Assembly (NCBI RefSeq): GCF_013407955.1
Contig: NZ_JACCBU010000001.1
Coordinates: forward strand, 4,402,001-4,466,000
Reading direction: 5' to 3'
Length of the DNA: 64,000 nucleotides
From: Microlunatus parietis
Lineage (GTDB): Bacteria; Actinomycetota; Actinomycetes; Propionibacteriales; Propionibacteriaceae
Part shown: positions 1 to 8,569 of the stretch, one piece after another
Numbering within the stretch: position 1 is the first letter of the stretch
Layout: each line of letters begins with the position of its first letter
Position numbers and translations under genes: made by a program
Notes under the pieces: generated by a model
What the model saw: the letters and a program-made list of their open reading frames with translations, nothing else
Database searches by the model: none
What the model was told of the DNA's origin: nothing

Positions 1-169
1 CGAACGCCGGGCCTGCTGGACCCTGCTCACCGCCGACGAACACGGCCACACGGCCGAGCCGCGGCGGGTCGACTACGACCTGGACGAGGTGCTGGCCGAT
101 CTGCACCGGGTCGCCCACCCGTCGGCGGTCTGGCTGCAACAGAAGTTCCGCAGTCAGCCGGCCAGATAA
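1..169 (+). CDS. C-terminal fragment, metallophosphoesterase-like
   Basis: The window opens inside a coding frame that runs from base 2 to a TAA at 167-169. The 55 visible residues include CWTLLTADEHGHTAEPRRV, then YDLDEVLADLHRVAHPSAVWL. A string of the type 'G.CW.L...... RRV.YD' followed by an acidic helix and an HP.A.WL ending resembles the tail of actinobacterial YfcE-like calcineurin-fold phosphoesterases, whose metal-binding motifs would lie upstream of the window. This assignment is from memory of the family only and no catalytic residue is visible. The last 16 bases overlap the convergent YjbR gene. Confidence 0.4.
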   Translation, partial: ERRACWTLLTADEHGHTAEPRRVDYDLDEVLADLHRVAHPSAVWLQQKFRSQPAR

Positions 170-540
170 GCGTCGGCCAACGCCTTCGGTGCCTTGGCCA
201 GCCAGGCGTCGATGATCAACTCGCGAAGCTCCTTGCGGCCGACGGTTTCGAGCTGGATCAGCACCGCCGCGAAGCCGTCGAAGTGCGGGATGGTGAAGAC
301 GGCGGCGGAGCTCCCCGCCAGCACGGCCTCCTTCTCGGCCAGGTCGCCGACGCTCACCGCAAGGATCGGCCCGCTCGGCGGGGTCTCGTCGCCGTACCGC
401 TTCACGTCGGCCTTGCTGAACGGCCGGTCCCAGGCGAACGCCTGCTTGCCGACGAACCAGGTCGGGTGGCCGTGTCGCTCGCCGGTGGTCACCTCGGGCA
501 GCTCGGCGATGATCTTCTCGACATCCTTGACGGTCGCCAT
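154..540 (-). CDS. MmcQ/YjbR family protein
   Basis: This gene encodes 128 residues starting MATVKDVEKIIAELP. The fold family (YjbR/MmcQ, double-wing DNA-binding-like) is indicated by the pattern of a helix, then 'HPTWFVGKQAFAW', a gap, then 'AVFTIPHFDGFAAVLIQL' and a final helix ending in 'DAWLAKAPKALADAYLAG', the usual place and form of the family C-terminus. The ATG at 540 was preferred because the open frame upstream of it is arginine/proline-rich noise. The molecular function of the family is not well established; members are small cytosolic proteins often annotated as DNA-binding. It lies 10 bp downstream of the aldolase gene on the same strand and may share its transcript. Confidence 0.85.
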   Translation of the reverse strand: MATVKDVEKIIAELPEVTTGERHGHPTWFVGKQAFAWDRPFSKADVKRYGDETPPSGPILAVSVGDLAEKEAVLAGSSAAVFTIPHFDGFAAVLIQLETVGRKELRELIIDAWLAKAPKALADAYLAG

Positions 541-550
541 GATCGCGACC

Positions 551-1456
551 CTACGCCGACCGGACCAGACGGTCGAGGGCCGCGCCGAGATCGGCCCGGA
601 CCTCGGCCGAGAGCGCGGCGGCGGGCGGCACCAGCGCGTCGGAACAGAGGCCGGCCCAGGCCAGCGCGGCCTTCCAGCCGGCCGGCGACTGACCGACCCG
701 GCAGGCCGTGACGATCGCCGTGAGCTCCCGCTGCGCACGTCGGGCGGTGTCAAGATCACCGGCGGCGACCGCGTCGTGGACGGCCCGGCCGAGCCGCGGC
801 ACCAGGTTCATCCCGGCAGCGATCATGCCGTGCGCGCCGGCGACCAGGGACACCAGCTGCAGGGTGTCGCTGCCGGTGAGCACCGCGAAGTCGGCGCCGG
901 CGGTGGCGTGCAGCACCTGCTGCAGGTACTCCACGTCGCGGCTGCTGTCCTTGATCCCGATCACGTTGGGCAACGCGGCCAGCTCGGCCACCGCAGCCGG
1001 CGCGATACTGATCTTGGTCATCGCCGGGATGTTGTACAGCACCAGCGGACAGCCGGTCCGTTCGGCGACGGTCCGATACCAGGCGAGCACCTCGCCCGGT
1101 GCCTGCGGATAGTACGGGGACGGCGCCAGCAACACCGCGCTCGCGCCGGCCGCGGCGAGGGCGGCCACCTCGGCGACCGCGTCCGGAAGGTTCAGCGAGG
1201 AGGCGGCCGGGACGACGATCCGGCCGGGTCCGACTCGCTCCCGTACCGACTGCAGGACGGCCAGCCGCTGGGCCCGGGTGAGCCGCGGCCCCTCGCCGGT
1301 CGAACCGGTCGGGCAGATCGCATCGATCCCGCCGCCGACCACCCGGTCCAACAGGCGGGACAACCCGGCCGGATCAAGATCACCCGTCGCCGGGTCGATC
1401 GGCGTCGCCAGCGCGACGTGGACCCCGTGCAGCTGTTCGGCCTTGATCAAGATCAT
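551..1456 (-). CDS. dihydrodipicolinate synthase / N-acetylneuraminate lyase family aldolase
   Basis: 301 residues forming a class I aldolase TIM barrel. Visible family landmarks are the CPTGSTGEGPRLT loop (residues 48-60) that contacts the substrate carboxylate, the catalytic tyrosine of VLYNIP (Tyr141), and the Schiff-base lysine of IGIKDSS (Lys169). Enzymes of this family condense or cleave pyruvate or related 2-keto acids with an aldehyde. The gene stands apart from lysine biosynthesis genes, so a catabolic 2-keto-acid aldolase is as likely as true DapA. It is divergent from the gamma-glutamyltransferase gene with about 46 bp between starts, which must hold both promoters. The start ATGATCTTGATCAAG itself carries the over-represented TTGATCAAG word. 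Confidence 0.85.
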   Translation of the reverse strand: MILIKAEQLHGVHVALATPIDPATGDLDPAGLSRLLDRVVGGGIDAICPTGSTGEGPRLTRAQRLAVLQSVRERVGPGRIVVPAASSLNLPDAVAEVAALAAAGASAVLLAPSPYYPQAPGEVLAWYRTVAERTGCPLVLYNIPAMTKISIAPAAVAELAALPNVIGIKDSSRDVEYLQQVLHATAGADFAVLTGSDTLQLVSLVAGAHGMIAAGMNLVPRLGRAVHDAVAAGDLDTARRAQRELTAIVTACRVGQSPAGWKAALAWAGLCSDALVPPAAALSAEVRADLGAALDRLVRSA

Positions 1457-1502
1457 CACCCACCCTGCCTCGACGGAAAGCGTATCGCCTAGATTGATGA
1501 TC

Positions 1503-3056
1503 ATGACGGGTGAACTCACGGGGCGGATCGTTTCGCCGGACGCGCGGGCCACCCGAGCCGGCGAGCAGGTGCTGGCCGACGGCGGCAGCGCGGCCGACGC
1601 GGTGATCGCGACCGCCGCCGTGCTCTGCGTCGTGTCGCCGCACATGGTGACGATCGGCGGCGACAGCTGGACCCTGGCCGGCCCGGCCGATGGCGCCGTA
1701 CAAGCGATCAACGGCACCGGCCGCGCCCCGCAGGGCCTCACCCCGGAGCACCTGCGTGGGCTCGGGCAGACGACGATGCCGGGGTCGGGCGTGCACAGCA
1801 TCAGCGTGCCCGGGCTGCCGTCGGCCTGGCACGAACTGCACCTGCGATACGGGACCAGGCCGCTCGCCGAGCTGCTGGCGCCGGCGATCGAGCTGGCCCG
1901 GGACGGCGCCGAGGTCGCGCCGAGCCTGGCCCGCGACCTGGCCCAGTACGCCGACCGGCTCGCCGAGGACCCCGGTGCGCGGGCCCTGTTCCTGAACGCG
2001 GACGGCTCGGCGTTGACCTTGGGCGACCGCTATCGGCAGCCCGCGTTGGCTCGGAGCCTGGAAGCGCTGGCCGAGAAGGGCATCGCGGACATGTACGGCG
2101 GCGAGCTCGGCGCCGCCTACGCCGCTGGTCTCGCGGCCCTCGGCGGCACGATGACCCGGGACGACCTGGCCCGGCACCGGGCCGACGTGGTGGCACCGCT
2201 GACCCTGCGCTGGCGGGACGCCGAGGTGATCACCGCGCCGCCGAGCTCGCAGGGCTTCGCGCTGCTCAAGATGCTGGCGCTGGCGGAGGCGCTCGGCCTG
2301 ACCGACCCGCTGGACCCGGCCCAGGCCGCCGCGTTCGTGCGGGCGTTCGAGCTCGCCGGGGCCCAGCGGGACGCCCGGTCCGCCGACCCGGAGGCCGTCG
2401 AGGTCGACCTGGCCGCGGTGCTCGACCCGGACGCGGTCCGCCGGGACGCCGCCGCCCTGGGCTCGGCCGACAGACGAGCCGCGCCCGACCGGATCCGCCT
2501 GGACGGCGACACGATCGGGATCGCCGCGGTGGACGGCGCCGGGCTCTGGATCAGCTCGCTGCAGAGCGTGGCGGGCACGTTCGGGTCGCTCGTCGTTGAG
2601 CCGACCACCGGCATCCTGGGCCACAACCGGGCCAGCGGGTTCAGCCTCGACCCGGCCCGCCCGGGCGTCCTGGCCGGCGGGCGCCGACCGCCGCACACGC
2701 TGATGCCGTGCCTGGTCCGGCGCGAGGGCCGGCTGGACACGACGGTCGCCACGATGGGCGGCCGGAGCCAACCGGCGATCGTGGCCCAGCTGCTGGCCCG
2801 GCTGGCCGGCGGCGCGACCGCTGACCAGGCCCTGCGGGCGCCGCGGATCGTCGTCACGCCCGGCACCGGACCCCGCAGCGTGCCGGAGGTGCTGGTCGAG
2901 GCCGCCGCCCCCGCCGCGGTCCGCGCGGTGCTGGAAACCGAGTTCACCGCGCAGGTGATCGAGGGCCCGGACAACCGGTTCGGTCACGCCCACCTGGTCC
3001 GCGCGGTGCCCGCTGGACTGGACGCCGGGACGGACCCGCGTGCGGATGGGAGTTAG
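1503..3056 (+). CDS. gamma-glutamyltransferase family Ntn-hydrolase
   Basis: About 517 residues of the gamma-glutamyltransferase fold, made as a precursor that cuts itself at a threonine. The N-terminal half has ADGGSAADAVIATAAVLCVV and GGDSWTL, which match the large-subunit start of the family. The probable cleavage nucleophile is the threonine of LDGDTIGIAAVDGAG (Thr337 from this start), aligned with the TTHYSVVD motif of classical enzymes; the second threonine is isoleucine here, as is common in the GGT-like branch. No signal peptide is seen, so the protein is probably cytosolic, unlike periplasmic Ggt. Substrate is unknown: GGT-like members include acylases and oxamate amidohydrolases. 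An in-frame ATG two codons upstream (1497) is an alternative start. Confidence 0.85.
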   Translation: MTGELTGRIVSPDARATRAGEQVLADGGSAADAVIATAAVLCVVSPHMVTIGGDSWTLAGPADGAVQAINGTGRAPQGLTPEHLRGLGQTTMPGSGVHSISVPGLPSAWHELHLRYGTRPLAELLAPAIELARDGAEVAPSLARDLAQYADRLAEDPGARALFLNADGSALTLGDRYRQPALARSLEALAEKGIADMYGGELGAAYAAGLAALGGTMTRDDLARHRADVVAPLTLRWRDAEVITAPPSSQGFALLKMLALAEALGLTDPLDPAQAAAFVRAFELAGAQRDARSADPEAVEVDLAAVLDPDAVRRDAAALGSADRRAAPDRIRLDGDTIGIAAVDGAGLWISSLQSVAGTFGSLVVEPTTGILGHNRASGFSLDPARPGVLAGGRRPPHTLMPCLVRREGRLDTTVATMGGRSQPAIVAQLLARLAGGATADQALRAPRIVVTPGTGPRSVPEVLVEAAAPAAVRAVLETEFTAQVIEGPDNRFGHAHLVRAVPAGLDAGTDPRADGS

Positions 3057-3066
3057 GGTCTCCTTC

Positions 3067-3519
3067 ATGACCCCGCGCCTGCTCTACCGGATCGTCGCGA
3101 CGGCCGAGGCGATCACCTGGACGTTGTTGATCATCGGCCTGATCCTGCGCGCGGCCGGCGTCACCGAGCTGGGCGTCCGGATCGGCGGCGGCGTGCACGG
3201 CTTCGCGTTCCTCTGCTACGTCCTGGTGACGGTCTTCGCGGGCCTGAACCTCGGCTGGCGACCCAAGATCATTCTGGCCGGGCTCGGCTCCGCGATCGTG
3301 CCGTGGGCCACGATCCCGTTCGAACGCTGGGCGGAGCGGCGCGGGCTGCTCTCCGGCGACTGGCAGCGGGAGGGCGACGGGCGGCTGGCCCGGCTGACCG
3401 GCTGGGTGCTGCGTCATCCGCTGCCGGCGGTCGCGATCGCCTTGGCCGCCGTCGTGGTGATCTTCGGCACCCTGCTCTGGCTCGGCCCGCCATCCGGCTG
3501 GCCGACCAGGTTCAGCTGA
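3067..3519 (+). CDS. DUF3817 family small membrane protein
   Basis: 150 residues with four predicted membrane segments at roughly residues 10-30, 40-62, 68-85 and 118-140. The opening 'LLYRIVATAEAITWTLLIIGL' and the central 'GGGVHGFAFLCYV' are characteristic of DUF3817, a family of three- to four-helix actinobacterial membrane proteins without known function. The ATG at 3067 fits the usual family length; an in-frame ATG at 3040 would add nine residues and overlap the preceding gene. It sits 10 bp after the GGT gene and 11 bp before the ABC exporter pair, so all four may be one transcript. Confidence 0.8.
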   Translation: MTPRLLYRIVATAEAITWTLLIIGLILRAAGVTELGVRIGGGVHGFAFLCYVLVTVFAGLNLGWRPKIILAGLGSAIVPWATIPFERWAERRGLLSGDWQREGDGRLARLTGWVLRHPLPAVAIALAAVVVIFGTLLWLGPPSGWPTRFS

Positions 3520-3530
3520 CGGGCCCGCCC

Positions 3531-5240
3531 ATGACGACCGACCGGGCAACGGCCCGGGCCCTGCTGCGCACGGTGCTGCGCAACCAGCGCCGCCGCACCA
3601 TCGTCGGCGGCCTGTTGGTCACCTCGCACCAGGTCTGCGAAGCCCTGGTCCCGTTGGCGATCGGCCTCACCATCGATCTCGCGGTGTCGACCGGCGACCC
3701 GACGTCCATGATCATCGCCGTGATCGGCGTCCTCGGGCTGTTCGCCGTGCTGGCCTTCTCGGCGGCGTACGGCTATCGCACGGTGGACACGGCCGCCTAC
3801 ACGGAGGCGCACCGGCTGCGTTCCGACGCCGTCCACGGCGTGCTGGCCGACCCGGCCCGCGCCGCCGACCGGCGAACGGGCGAACTGCTCTCGATCGCCA
3901 CCTCGGACGCGGTGGCGACGGCCCGGGTGAACAACAACGCGGCGGTCCTGTTCGCCGCCGCGGCCGGCATGATCGTGGCGATCGTCGTCCTGCTCCGGGT
4001 CGACCTGGTGCTCGGCCTGGCCCTGGTGATCGTCGTACCGCTGCTGCTGTGGGGCGTCGACCGGCTCAGCCCGTGGCTGGAACGCCGGCTGCACGCCCAG
4101 CAGCAGACCGGCGGGCTCGCCGCCGCGACCGCCGCCGAACTGGTCGCCGGGTTGCGTCCGCTGCGAGGGTTCGGCGGCGTCGGCGAGGCGATCCGGCGGT
4201 ACGGGTTCGCCAGCCGGGCCTCGCTCGACGCGACCCGGGCCGCCGCGACGGCCTCCGCGGTGGTGACCGGCTCCGGCCTGCTCGCCACCGGGCTGATCAT
4301 GGCCGGCACCTCGATCGCGGCCGTCATGATGGCGCTGGCCGGCCGGATCACCGTGGGCGAGCTGGTCACCGTAGTGGCGATGGTCTCCTTCCTGGCCGAC
4401 CCGGTCCGCACCGTCGCCTCCTGCATCGCGGGCCTGGCGGCGGCCCGGGCCAGCGCCGCCCGACTGGCCCCGCTGCTCGGCGAGCCGGGCAGCGCCGCCG
4501 CCGCGGAGGCAGCGACCGGCCCGTTGATCTTGGACGGCGTCGGCGAGGGCCCGGTCCGCGAACTCGGGCTGACCGTCCGGCCGGGCACCCTGACCGGCAT
4601 CGCGTACGCCGACCCGGCCGCGGCGACCGCGCTGCTCGGCGTGATCACCGGCGAATCCGTACCGACGAAGGGATCGGTGACCTGGGCGGGCCACCCGGCC
4701 GCCTCGCTGCCGGCCGCCGAACTGCGCCGCAACCTGCTCGCCGAACCGCACGCTACAGAGCTGCTCGGCGGCAGTCTCGGCGAGGCCCTGCGGACCGACG
4801 AACGTCCGGCGGACCCGGCGATCCGGACCGCGGCGCTGGCCGCGGCCGGGGCGGACGACGTGATCATCAGCCTCAGCCACGGCTCCGGCGACGACGACCC
4901 GGATCGGATGATCTTGCTCGACCAGGCCGCGAACCTGTCCGGCGGACAGCGGCAGCGGGTCGCCCTGGCCCGCGCCCTCGCCGCCGGCCGGCCGGTGCTG
5001 GTGCTGCACGACCCGCTGACCGCCGTCGACGCGGTCACCGAGGAACAGGTCTCCGGCCGGCTCCGGGACGCACGAGCTCGGATCACGCCCGGCGCCGCGA
5101 CCGTCGTGCTGACCACCTCGCCCGCCCTGCTGGCGCGGTGCGACCAGGTGGCCTGGCTGCCGGCCGACGGCCCGGCCAGGGTCGCCGACCATGATCAACT
5201 GCTGGCCGATCCCGGCTATGCGGCGGTGGTGCTGCGATGA
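3531..5240 (+). CDS. ABC exporter half-transporter with a degenerate nucleotide-binding domain
   Basis: 569 residues: six membrane helices in the first ~310 residues and one ATPase domain. The ATPase domain keeps a perfect signature, LSGGQRQRVALARAL (from Leu469), but nearly every ATP-handling element is lost. The position of Walker A reads GIAYADPAAATALL (from residue 356) without the Gly-Lys pair; the Q-loop glutamine is replaced; Walker B reads VLVLHDPLTAVD with proline (495) in place of the catalytic glutamate; and the switch histidine is absent (VVLTTSPALL). It overlaps the next gene by ATGA, and the partner has the reciprocal pattern, so the two form a heterodimer with one working site. 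Substrate cannot be told from sequence. Confidence 0.9.
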   Translation: MTTDRATARALLRTVLRNQRRRTIVGGLLVTSHQVCEALVPLAIGLTIDLAVSTGDPTSMIIAVIGVLGLFAVLAFSAAYGYRTVDTAAYTEAHRLRSDAVHGVLADPARAADRRTGELLSIATSDAVATARVNNNAAVLFAAAAGMIVAIVVLLRVDLVLGLALVIVVPLLLWGVDRLSPWLERRLHAQQQTGGLAAATAAELVAGLRPLRGFGGVGEAIRRYGFASRASLDATRAAATASAVVTGSGLLATGLIMAGTSIAAVMMALAGRITVGELVTVVAMVSFLADPVRTVASCIAGLAAARASAARLAPLLGEPGSAAAAEAATGPLILDGVGEGPVRELGLTVRPGTLTGIAYADPAAATALLGVITGESVPTKGSVTWAGHPAASLPAAELRRNLLAEPHATELLGGSLGEALRTDERPADPAIRTAALAAAGADDVIISLSHGSGDDDPDRMILLDQAANLSGGQRQRVALARALAAGRPVLVLHDPLTAVDAVTEEQVSGRLRDARARITPGAATVVLTTSPALLARCDQVAWLPADGPARVADHDQLLADPGYAAVVLR

Positions 5241-7018
5241 CCACGACGACCGGTGAACTGCTGCCGATCGCGACCGGGCGGGTCACGGCGCGCGCCGTGC
5301 TGCGGCAGGTGCTGGCGCATCCCCGGCAGTGGATCCCGGCCTTGCTGCTGAGCCTGGCCAGCAGTGCCGGCACGGTGGCGTTGCCGATCTTGCTCGGCGC
5401 CCTGGTCGACCAGGTCCCGATCGTCGCGCGGACCGGCGACACGGGTCCGCTGGCCGCACTGATCGTCGCGCTGGTGCTGGTGATGCTGGCCGGTGTCGTG
5501 CTGACGGCCGCGGCCGGCCGGGCCCTGCAACGGCTCGCCGCCCAGGTCGGCGCCGACCTCCGGGAACGGGTCGTCGAGCGGGCGCTCCGGCTGGACACCC
5601 GGGTGCTGGAGCGGGCCGGCCACGGCGACATCGCGTCCCGGGTGACCGACGACGTCGAGCTGTTCATGGAGGCGATCCCGGTGCTGTCCGGGGTGACCGC
5701 GTCGTTGATCACCGTGGTCGTGGCGGCGATCGGCTTCGTCAGCCTGGACTGGCGGCTGGCCCTCGCGTTCGCTGCCGTACTGCCGGTGCACGTGATCGGA
5801 CTGCGCTGGTATCTGCCGAAGGCCGGTCCCCGCTATGCCGCCGAGCGCCGGTTGGCCGCCGAACGGTCCCGGGTGCTGTTGTCCTCGCTGCGCGGGCGGC
5901 CCACCGTGCAGGCGTACCAGATGGCGGAGCTGCAGTCCGGCCGGCTGCGGAGTGCGTCGGCGTCGGCGTTGGAGGCCACCGTCGGTCTGGTCCGGCTGGT
6001 GGCCCGGTTCGGCCTGTGCCTGAACGGGGCAGAGGCGGTCGGGCTGAGCGCGGTGCTGGCGACCGGGTTCCTGCTGGTCAACGCCGACCTGGTCAGCGTC
6101 GGCGCGGTCACCGCTGCGGCCCTGCTGTTCCACCGGCTGTTCGGGCCGCTCGGCTGGCTGCTGATGTCGGTCGACGATGTCCAGCGGGCCGGCGCGGCGC
6201 TGTCCCGAATGGTCGGCGTGGCAGGGATTCCGGATCCCGAGCCGGCCCCACTGCCGGCGCCGCGCGGCCCGGTGACGGTACGGGCCGAGGGTGTTGATCA
6301 CGCCTACGTCGAGGGCCGGCTGGTGCTGGACCGCGTTGATCTTGAACTGCCGGCCGCCGGTTCGGTGGCCCTGGTCGGCGCCAGCGGGGCCGGCAAGACG
6401 ACCCTGGCCGGCATCATCGGCGGCGCGATCACGCCGACCCAGGGCCGGGTCGTGCTGAGCGACGGCGAACGGGAATTGATCTTGTCCGCGGACACGGTGG
6501 TGGACGAGGACGAGCTGCGCGACTGGGTCGGCATCGTGGCCCAGGAGACGTACGTCTTCACCGGGACCCTGCGCGAGGAGCTGACCCTGGCCCGGCCCGG
6601 CATCACCGACGACGAGATCTGGATGATCTTGGAACGGGTCGTCGCCGACGGTTGGGTACGGGCGCTGCCGGACGGCCTGGACACCCCGGTCGGGCCGAAC
6701 ACGGCCGTGCTCAGCGCGGCGCACGTGCAGCAACTGGCGCTGGCCCGGCTGCTGGCCCGCAACCCGCCGCTGGTCGTGCTGGACGAGGCGACCGCGGAGG
6801 CGGGCAGCGCCGGCGCACGGCAGCTGGAGGCGGCCGGCCGGGCGTTGATCAAGGACCGGACCGCCCTGGTCGTGGCGCACCGGCTGACCCAGGCCCGGGA
6901 GTGCGACAAGATCGTCGTACTGGACGACGGCAAGATCGTCGAGGCCGGCAGCCACGAGGAACTGGTCGCGGCCGGCGGCCGCTACGCCGCCTTGTGGGCC
7001 AGCTGGTCGGCCCACTGA
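5237..7018 (+). CDS. ABC exporter half-transporter, catalytic partner
   Basis: 593 residues with six N-terminal membrane helices and a C-terminal ATPase domain. Walker A is canonical (GASGAGKTT, Lys387), the Q-loop region reads GIVAQETYVFTG, Walker B is LVVLDEAT with the catalytic Glu517, and the switch histidine is present in VVAHRLTQ (His548). The signature motif, by contrast, is broken: LSAAHVQQLALARLL instead of LSGGQ. It therefore supplies the ATP-binding face while the upstream gene supplies the only intact signature, giving one composite catalytic site. Translation is probably coupled through the ATGA overlap. Homologous pairs in Streptomyces are annotated as multidrug or peptide exporters without proof. 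Confidence 0.92.
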   Translation: MTTTTGELLPIATGRVTARAVLRQVLAHPRQWIPALLLSLASSAGTVALPILLGALVDQVPIVARTGDTGPLAALIVALVLVMLAGVVLTAAAGRALQRLAAQVGADLRERVVERALRLDTRVLERAGHGDIASRVTDDVELFMEAIPVLSGVTASLITVVVAAIGFVSLDWRLALAFAAVLPVHVIGLRWYLPKAGPRYAAERRLAAERSRVLLSSLRGRPTVQAYQMAELQSGRLRSASASALEATVGLVRLVARFGLCLNGAEAVGLSAVLATGFLLVNADLVSVGAVTAAALLFHRLFGPLGWLLMSVDDVQRAGAALSRMVGVAGIPDPEPAPLPAPRGPVTVRAEGVDHAYVEGRLVLDRVDLELPAAGSVALVGASGAGKTTLAGIIGGAITPTQGRVVLSDGERELILSADTVVDEDELRDWVGIVAQETYVFTGTLREELTLARPGITDDEIWMILERVVADGWVRALPDGLDTPVGPNTAVLSAAHVQQLALARLLARNPPLVVLDEATAEAGSAGARQLEAAGRALIKDRTALVVAHRLTQARECDKIVVLDDGKIVEAGSHEELVAAGGRYAALWASWSAH

Positions 7019-7040
7019 GCCCCGCCGGTCGGGTCGACGA

Positions 7041-8000
7041 TCAGTGGACGGACTCGATGAAGTAGAGCGAGTCGGTGCCCCAGTCGGCGACGGCGAGGCG
7101 GCCGTCGGGCGCCACGGTGATGCTGGTGGGGTTGGCGAAACCGTCGGCGATGGTGGTCCGGCTGCCGTCCGGTTCGATCAGGTCGACGGTCGTACCGCCG
7201 TAGTCCACGACGTAGACGGCGTCACCCCCGGCAGGGGCGATGCCGGGGCCTGGGCTGGCCAGTTCGTTGTTGACCGTCACGGCCTCGGGACCGCCGGAGA
7301 CCAGGGACACACCGCCGTTGATGTTGCTGATCATGAGATCACCGTTGTCGAGTTCCACAGCGCCGACCGGGGTCTGCAGACCGTGGGCGACGACCCTGGT
7401 CTTCCCGTCGGCGTCGGCAGCGAGGATCTCGTCGGTCGCCCGGTTGGCGATCAGCAGTTCGCCGGCGGAATTGAAGGACAGTCCGGCAGGCGTGCCGAGT
7501 CCGTCGACGAAGACCGTCGGTTCGCCGTCCTCGCTGAACCGCCACACGACATTGCCGCTGTACGAGGCGGCGTAGACCGTCCCGTCGTCGGCGACCGCCA
7601 GCCCCGACGGGCCGCCGAGTCCGTCGGCGAACGTGCTGCGCTCGCCGTCCGCGGTGAAGCGCTCGATCGTGCCGCCCGACCAGTTGGCGATGTAGAGCGT
7701 GCCGTCGCCGTCGAACGCCATCCCGACCGGTGACGCGAGGCCGTCCCACCGCGCCCGGCCTGGCTGCTGCGGCAACGTGGGCCGCGGCTTCCCGGTCGCC
7801 GAGGGCGGCGGCGAATTCGTCACCGGCGCGGGTTCGGACCGGGGCGTGGTCGCCGGTGCTGCGGGTTCGGCGGCCGTACACGCCGTGGCAGCGACGAGGA
7901 GGGCCACCGCGGGAGCGACCAGGTGACGCCCGGCCCAGCTCGGCGTCCACCCCTTCCTATGCCGTTCGGTGACGCACGGTCGGGTCGGCGACTCCATCAT
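7041..8000 (-). CDS. secreted NHL/SMP-30-type beta-propeller lipoprotein
   Basis: 319 residues. A basic start is followed by a hydrophobic stretch and a loose lipobox (VAATAC, Cys41), then a Pro/Thr/Ser-rich linker to about residue 85. The rest is six repeated blades of the type 'P.G.A...DGTLY.AN...G.I.R....G', for example GMAFDGDGTLYIANWSGGTI and GLAVADDGTVYAASYSGNVV. This is the NHL/SMP-30 propeller, used for binding or lactone hydrolysis; no metal-ligand set can be assigned with confidence. The protein is probably anchored outside the membrane. It is transcribed away from a MerR regulator, with 124 bp between starts, so regulation by that protein is plausible. Confidence 0.8.
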   Translation of the reverse strand: MMESPTRPCVTERHRKGWTPSWAGRHLVAPAVALLVAATACTAAEPAAPATTPRSEPAPVTNSPPPSATGKPRPTLPQQPGRARWDGLASPVGMAFDGDGTLYIANWSGGTIERFTADGERSTFADGLGGPSGLAVADDGTVYAASYSGNVVWRFSEDGEPTVFVDGLGTPAGLSFNSAGELLIANRATDEILAADADGKTRVVAHGLQTPVGAVELDNGDLMISNINGGVSLVSGGPEAVTVNNELASPGPGIAPAGGDAVYVVDYGGTTVDLIEPDGSRTTIADGFANPTSITVAPDGRLAVADWGTDSLYFIESVH

Positions 8001-8057
8001 GGTTCACTCCGTCAGGCCTCAGGGATATGACCTGGTGGACGGTACGGGTGAGAGCGC

Positions 8058-8111
8058 GCTCGAAGTCAACGGCTCCGGACCGGCGATTCGACTTTGACCT
8101 GGCTCGAAGTC
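8058..8111. promoter_or_regulatory. 10-bp direct repeat in a divergent promoter region
   Basis: The sequence GCTCGAAGTC occurs at 8058-8067 and again at 8102-8111, 44 bp apart, between the NHL lipoprotein and the merR-type gene. The second copy lies just before the merR start codon and next to a TTGACC (8094-8099) that could be a -35 element. Repeats of this size in a MerR intergenic region may be regulator binding sites, but MerR operators are usually palindromes, so this remains tentative. Confidence 0.35.
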
Positions 8112-8124
8112 TTAGCTGGATGCC

Positions 8125-8544
8125 ATGGCGACCGAAGGAAGCGACGACGAGGCAGAGGGCCTTTCCGTGGCCCAGATGGCCCAGGCCACGGGCGTGAGCG
8201 CGCATACGCTGCGCTACTACGAGCGGGCGGGGCTGATCCACTCGATCGAGCGCACCCCAGGAAATCAACGGCGCTACCACGGTACGGACATCGAGTGGGT
8301 GCAGTTCCTGCTGCGGCTCCGCCAGACCGGCATGAGCATTGCGCGGATGCGCGACTATGCGCGGCTGCGAGCCGAGGGCGAGACGACGCTCGGGGAACGC
8401 CTGGACCTGCTCGAGCAGCATGAGATCGAGATCCGCGAGCAGCTGGTCCGGCTGCAGGCCAACCTGCAGGCGTTACGTACCAAGATCGCGATCTACCGGA
8501 CCCAGCTCGATCACGGCGCGGACCAGGGGAAGGCGACGGCCTGA
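8125..8544 (+). CDS. MerR family transcriptional regulator
   Basis: 139 residues. The N-terminal winged helix-turn-helix is clear: LSVAQMAQATGVSAHTLRYY, then ERAGLI and a wing with NQRRYHGTDIEWVQFL. A helix with LRQTGMSIARMRDYARLR leads to a long coiled-coil dimerisation helix (about residues 85-130). The length and the absence of a cysteine cluster or effector domain fit the AdhR/YyaN-type subgroup that senses aldehydes or general stress rather than metals; that is inference. It probably controls the divergent lipoprotein gene and itself. Confidence 0.92.
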   Translation: MATEGSDDEAEGLSVAQMAQATGVSAHTLRYYERAGLIHSIERTPGNQRRYHGTDIEWVQFLLRLRQTGMSIARMRDYARLRAEGETTLGERLDLLEQHEIEIREQLVRLQANLQALRTKIAIYRTQLDHGADQGKATA

Positions 8545-8569
8545 CCGGCTCGGCGACCGCGGCGAGGCG

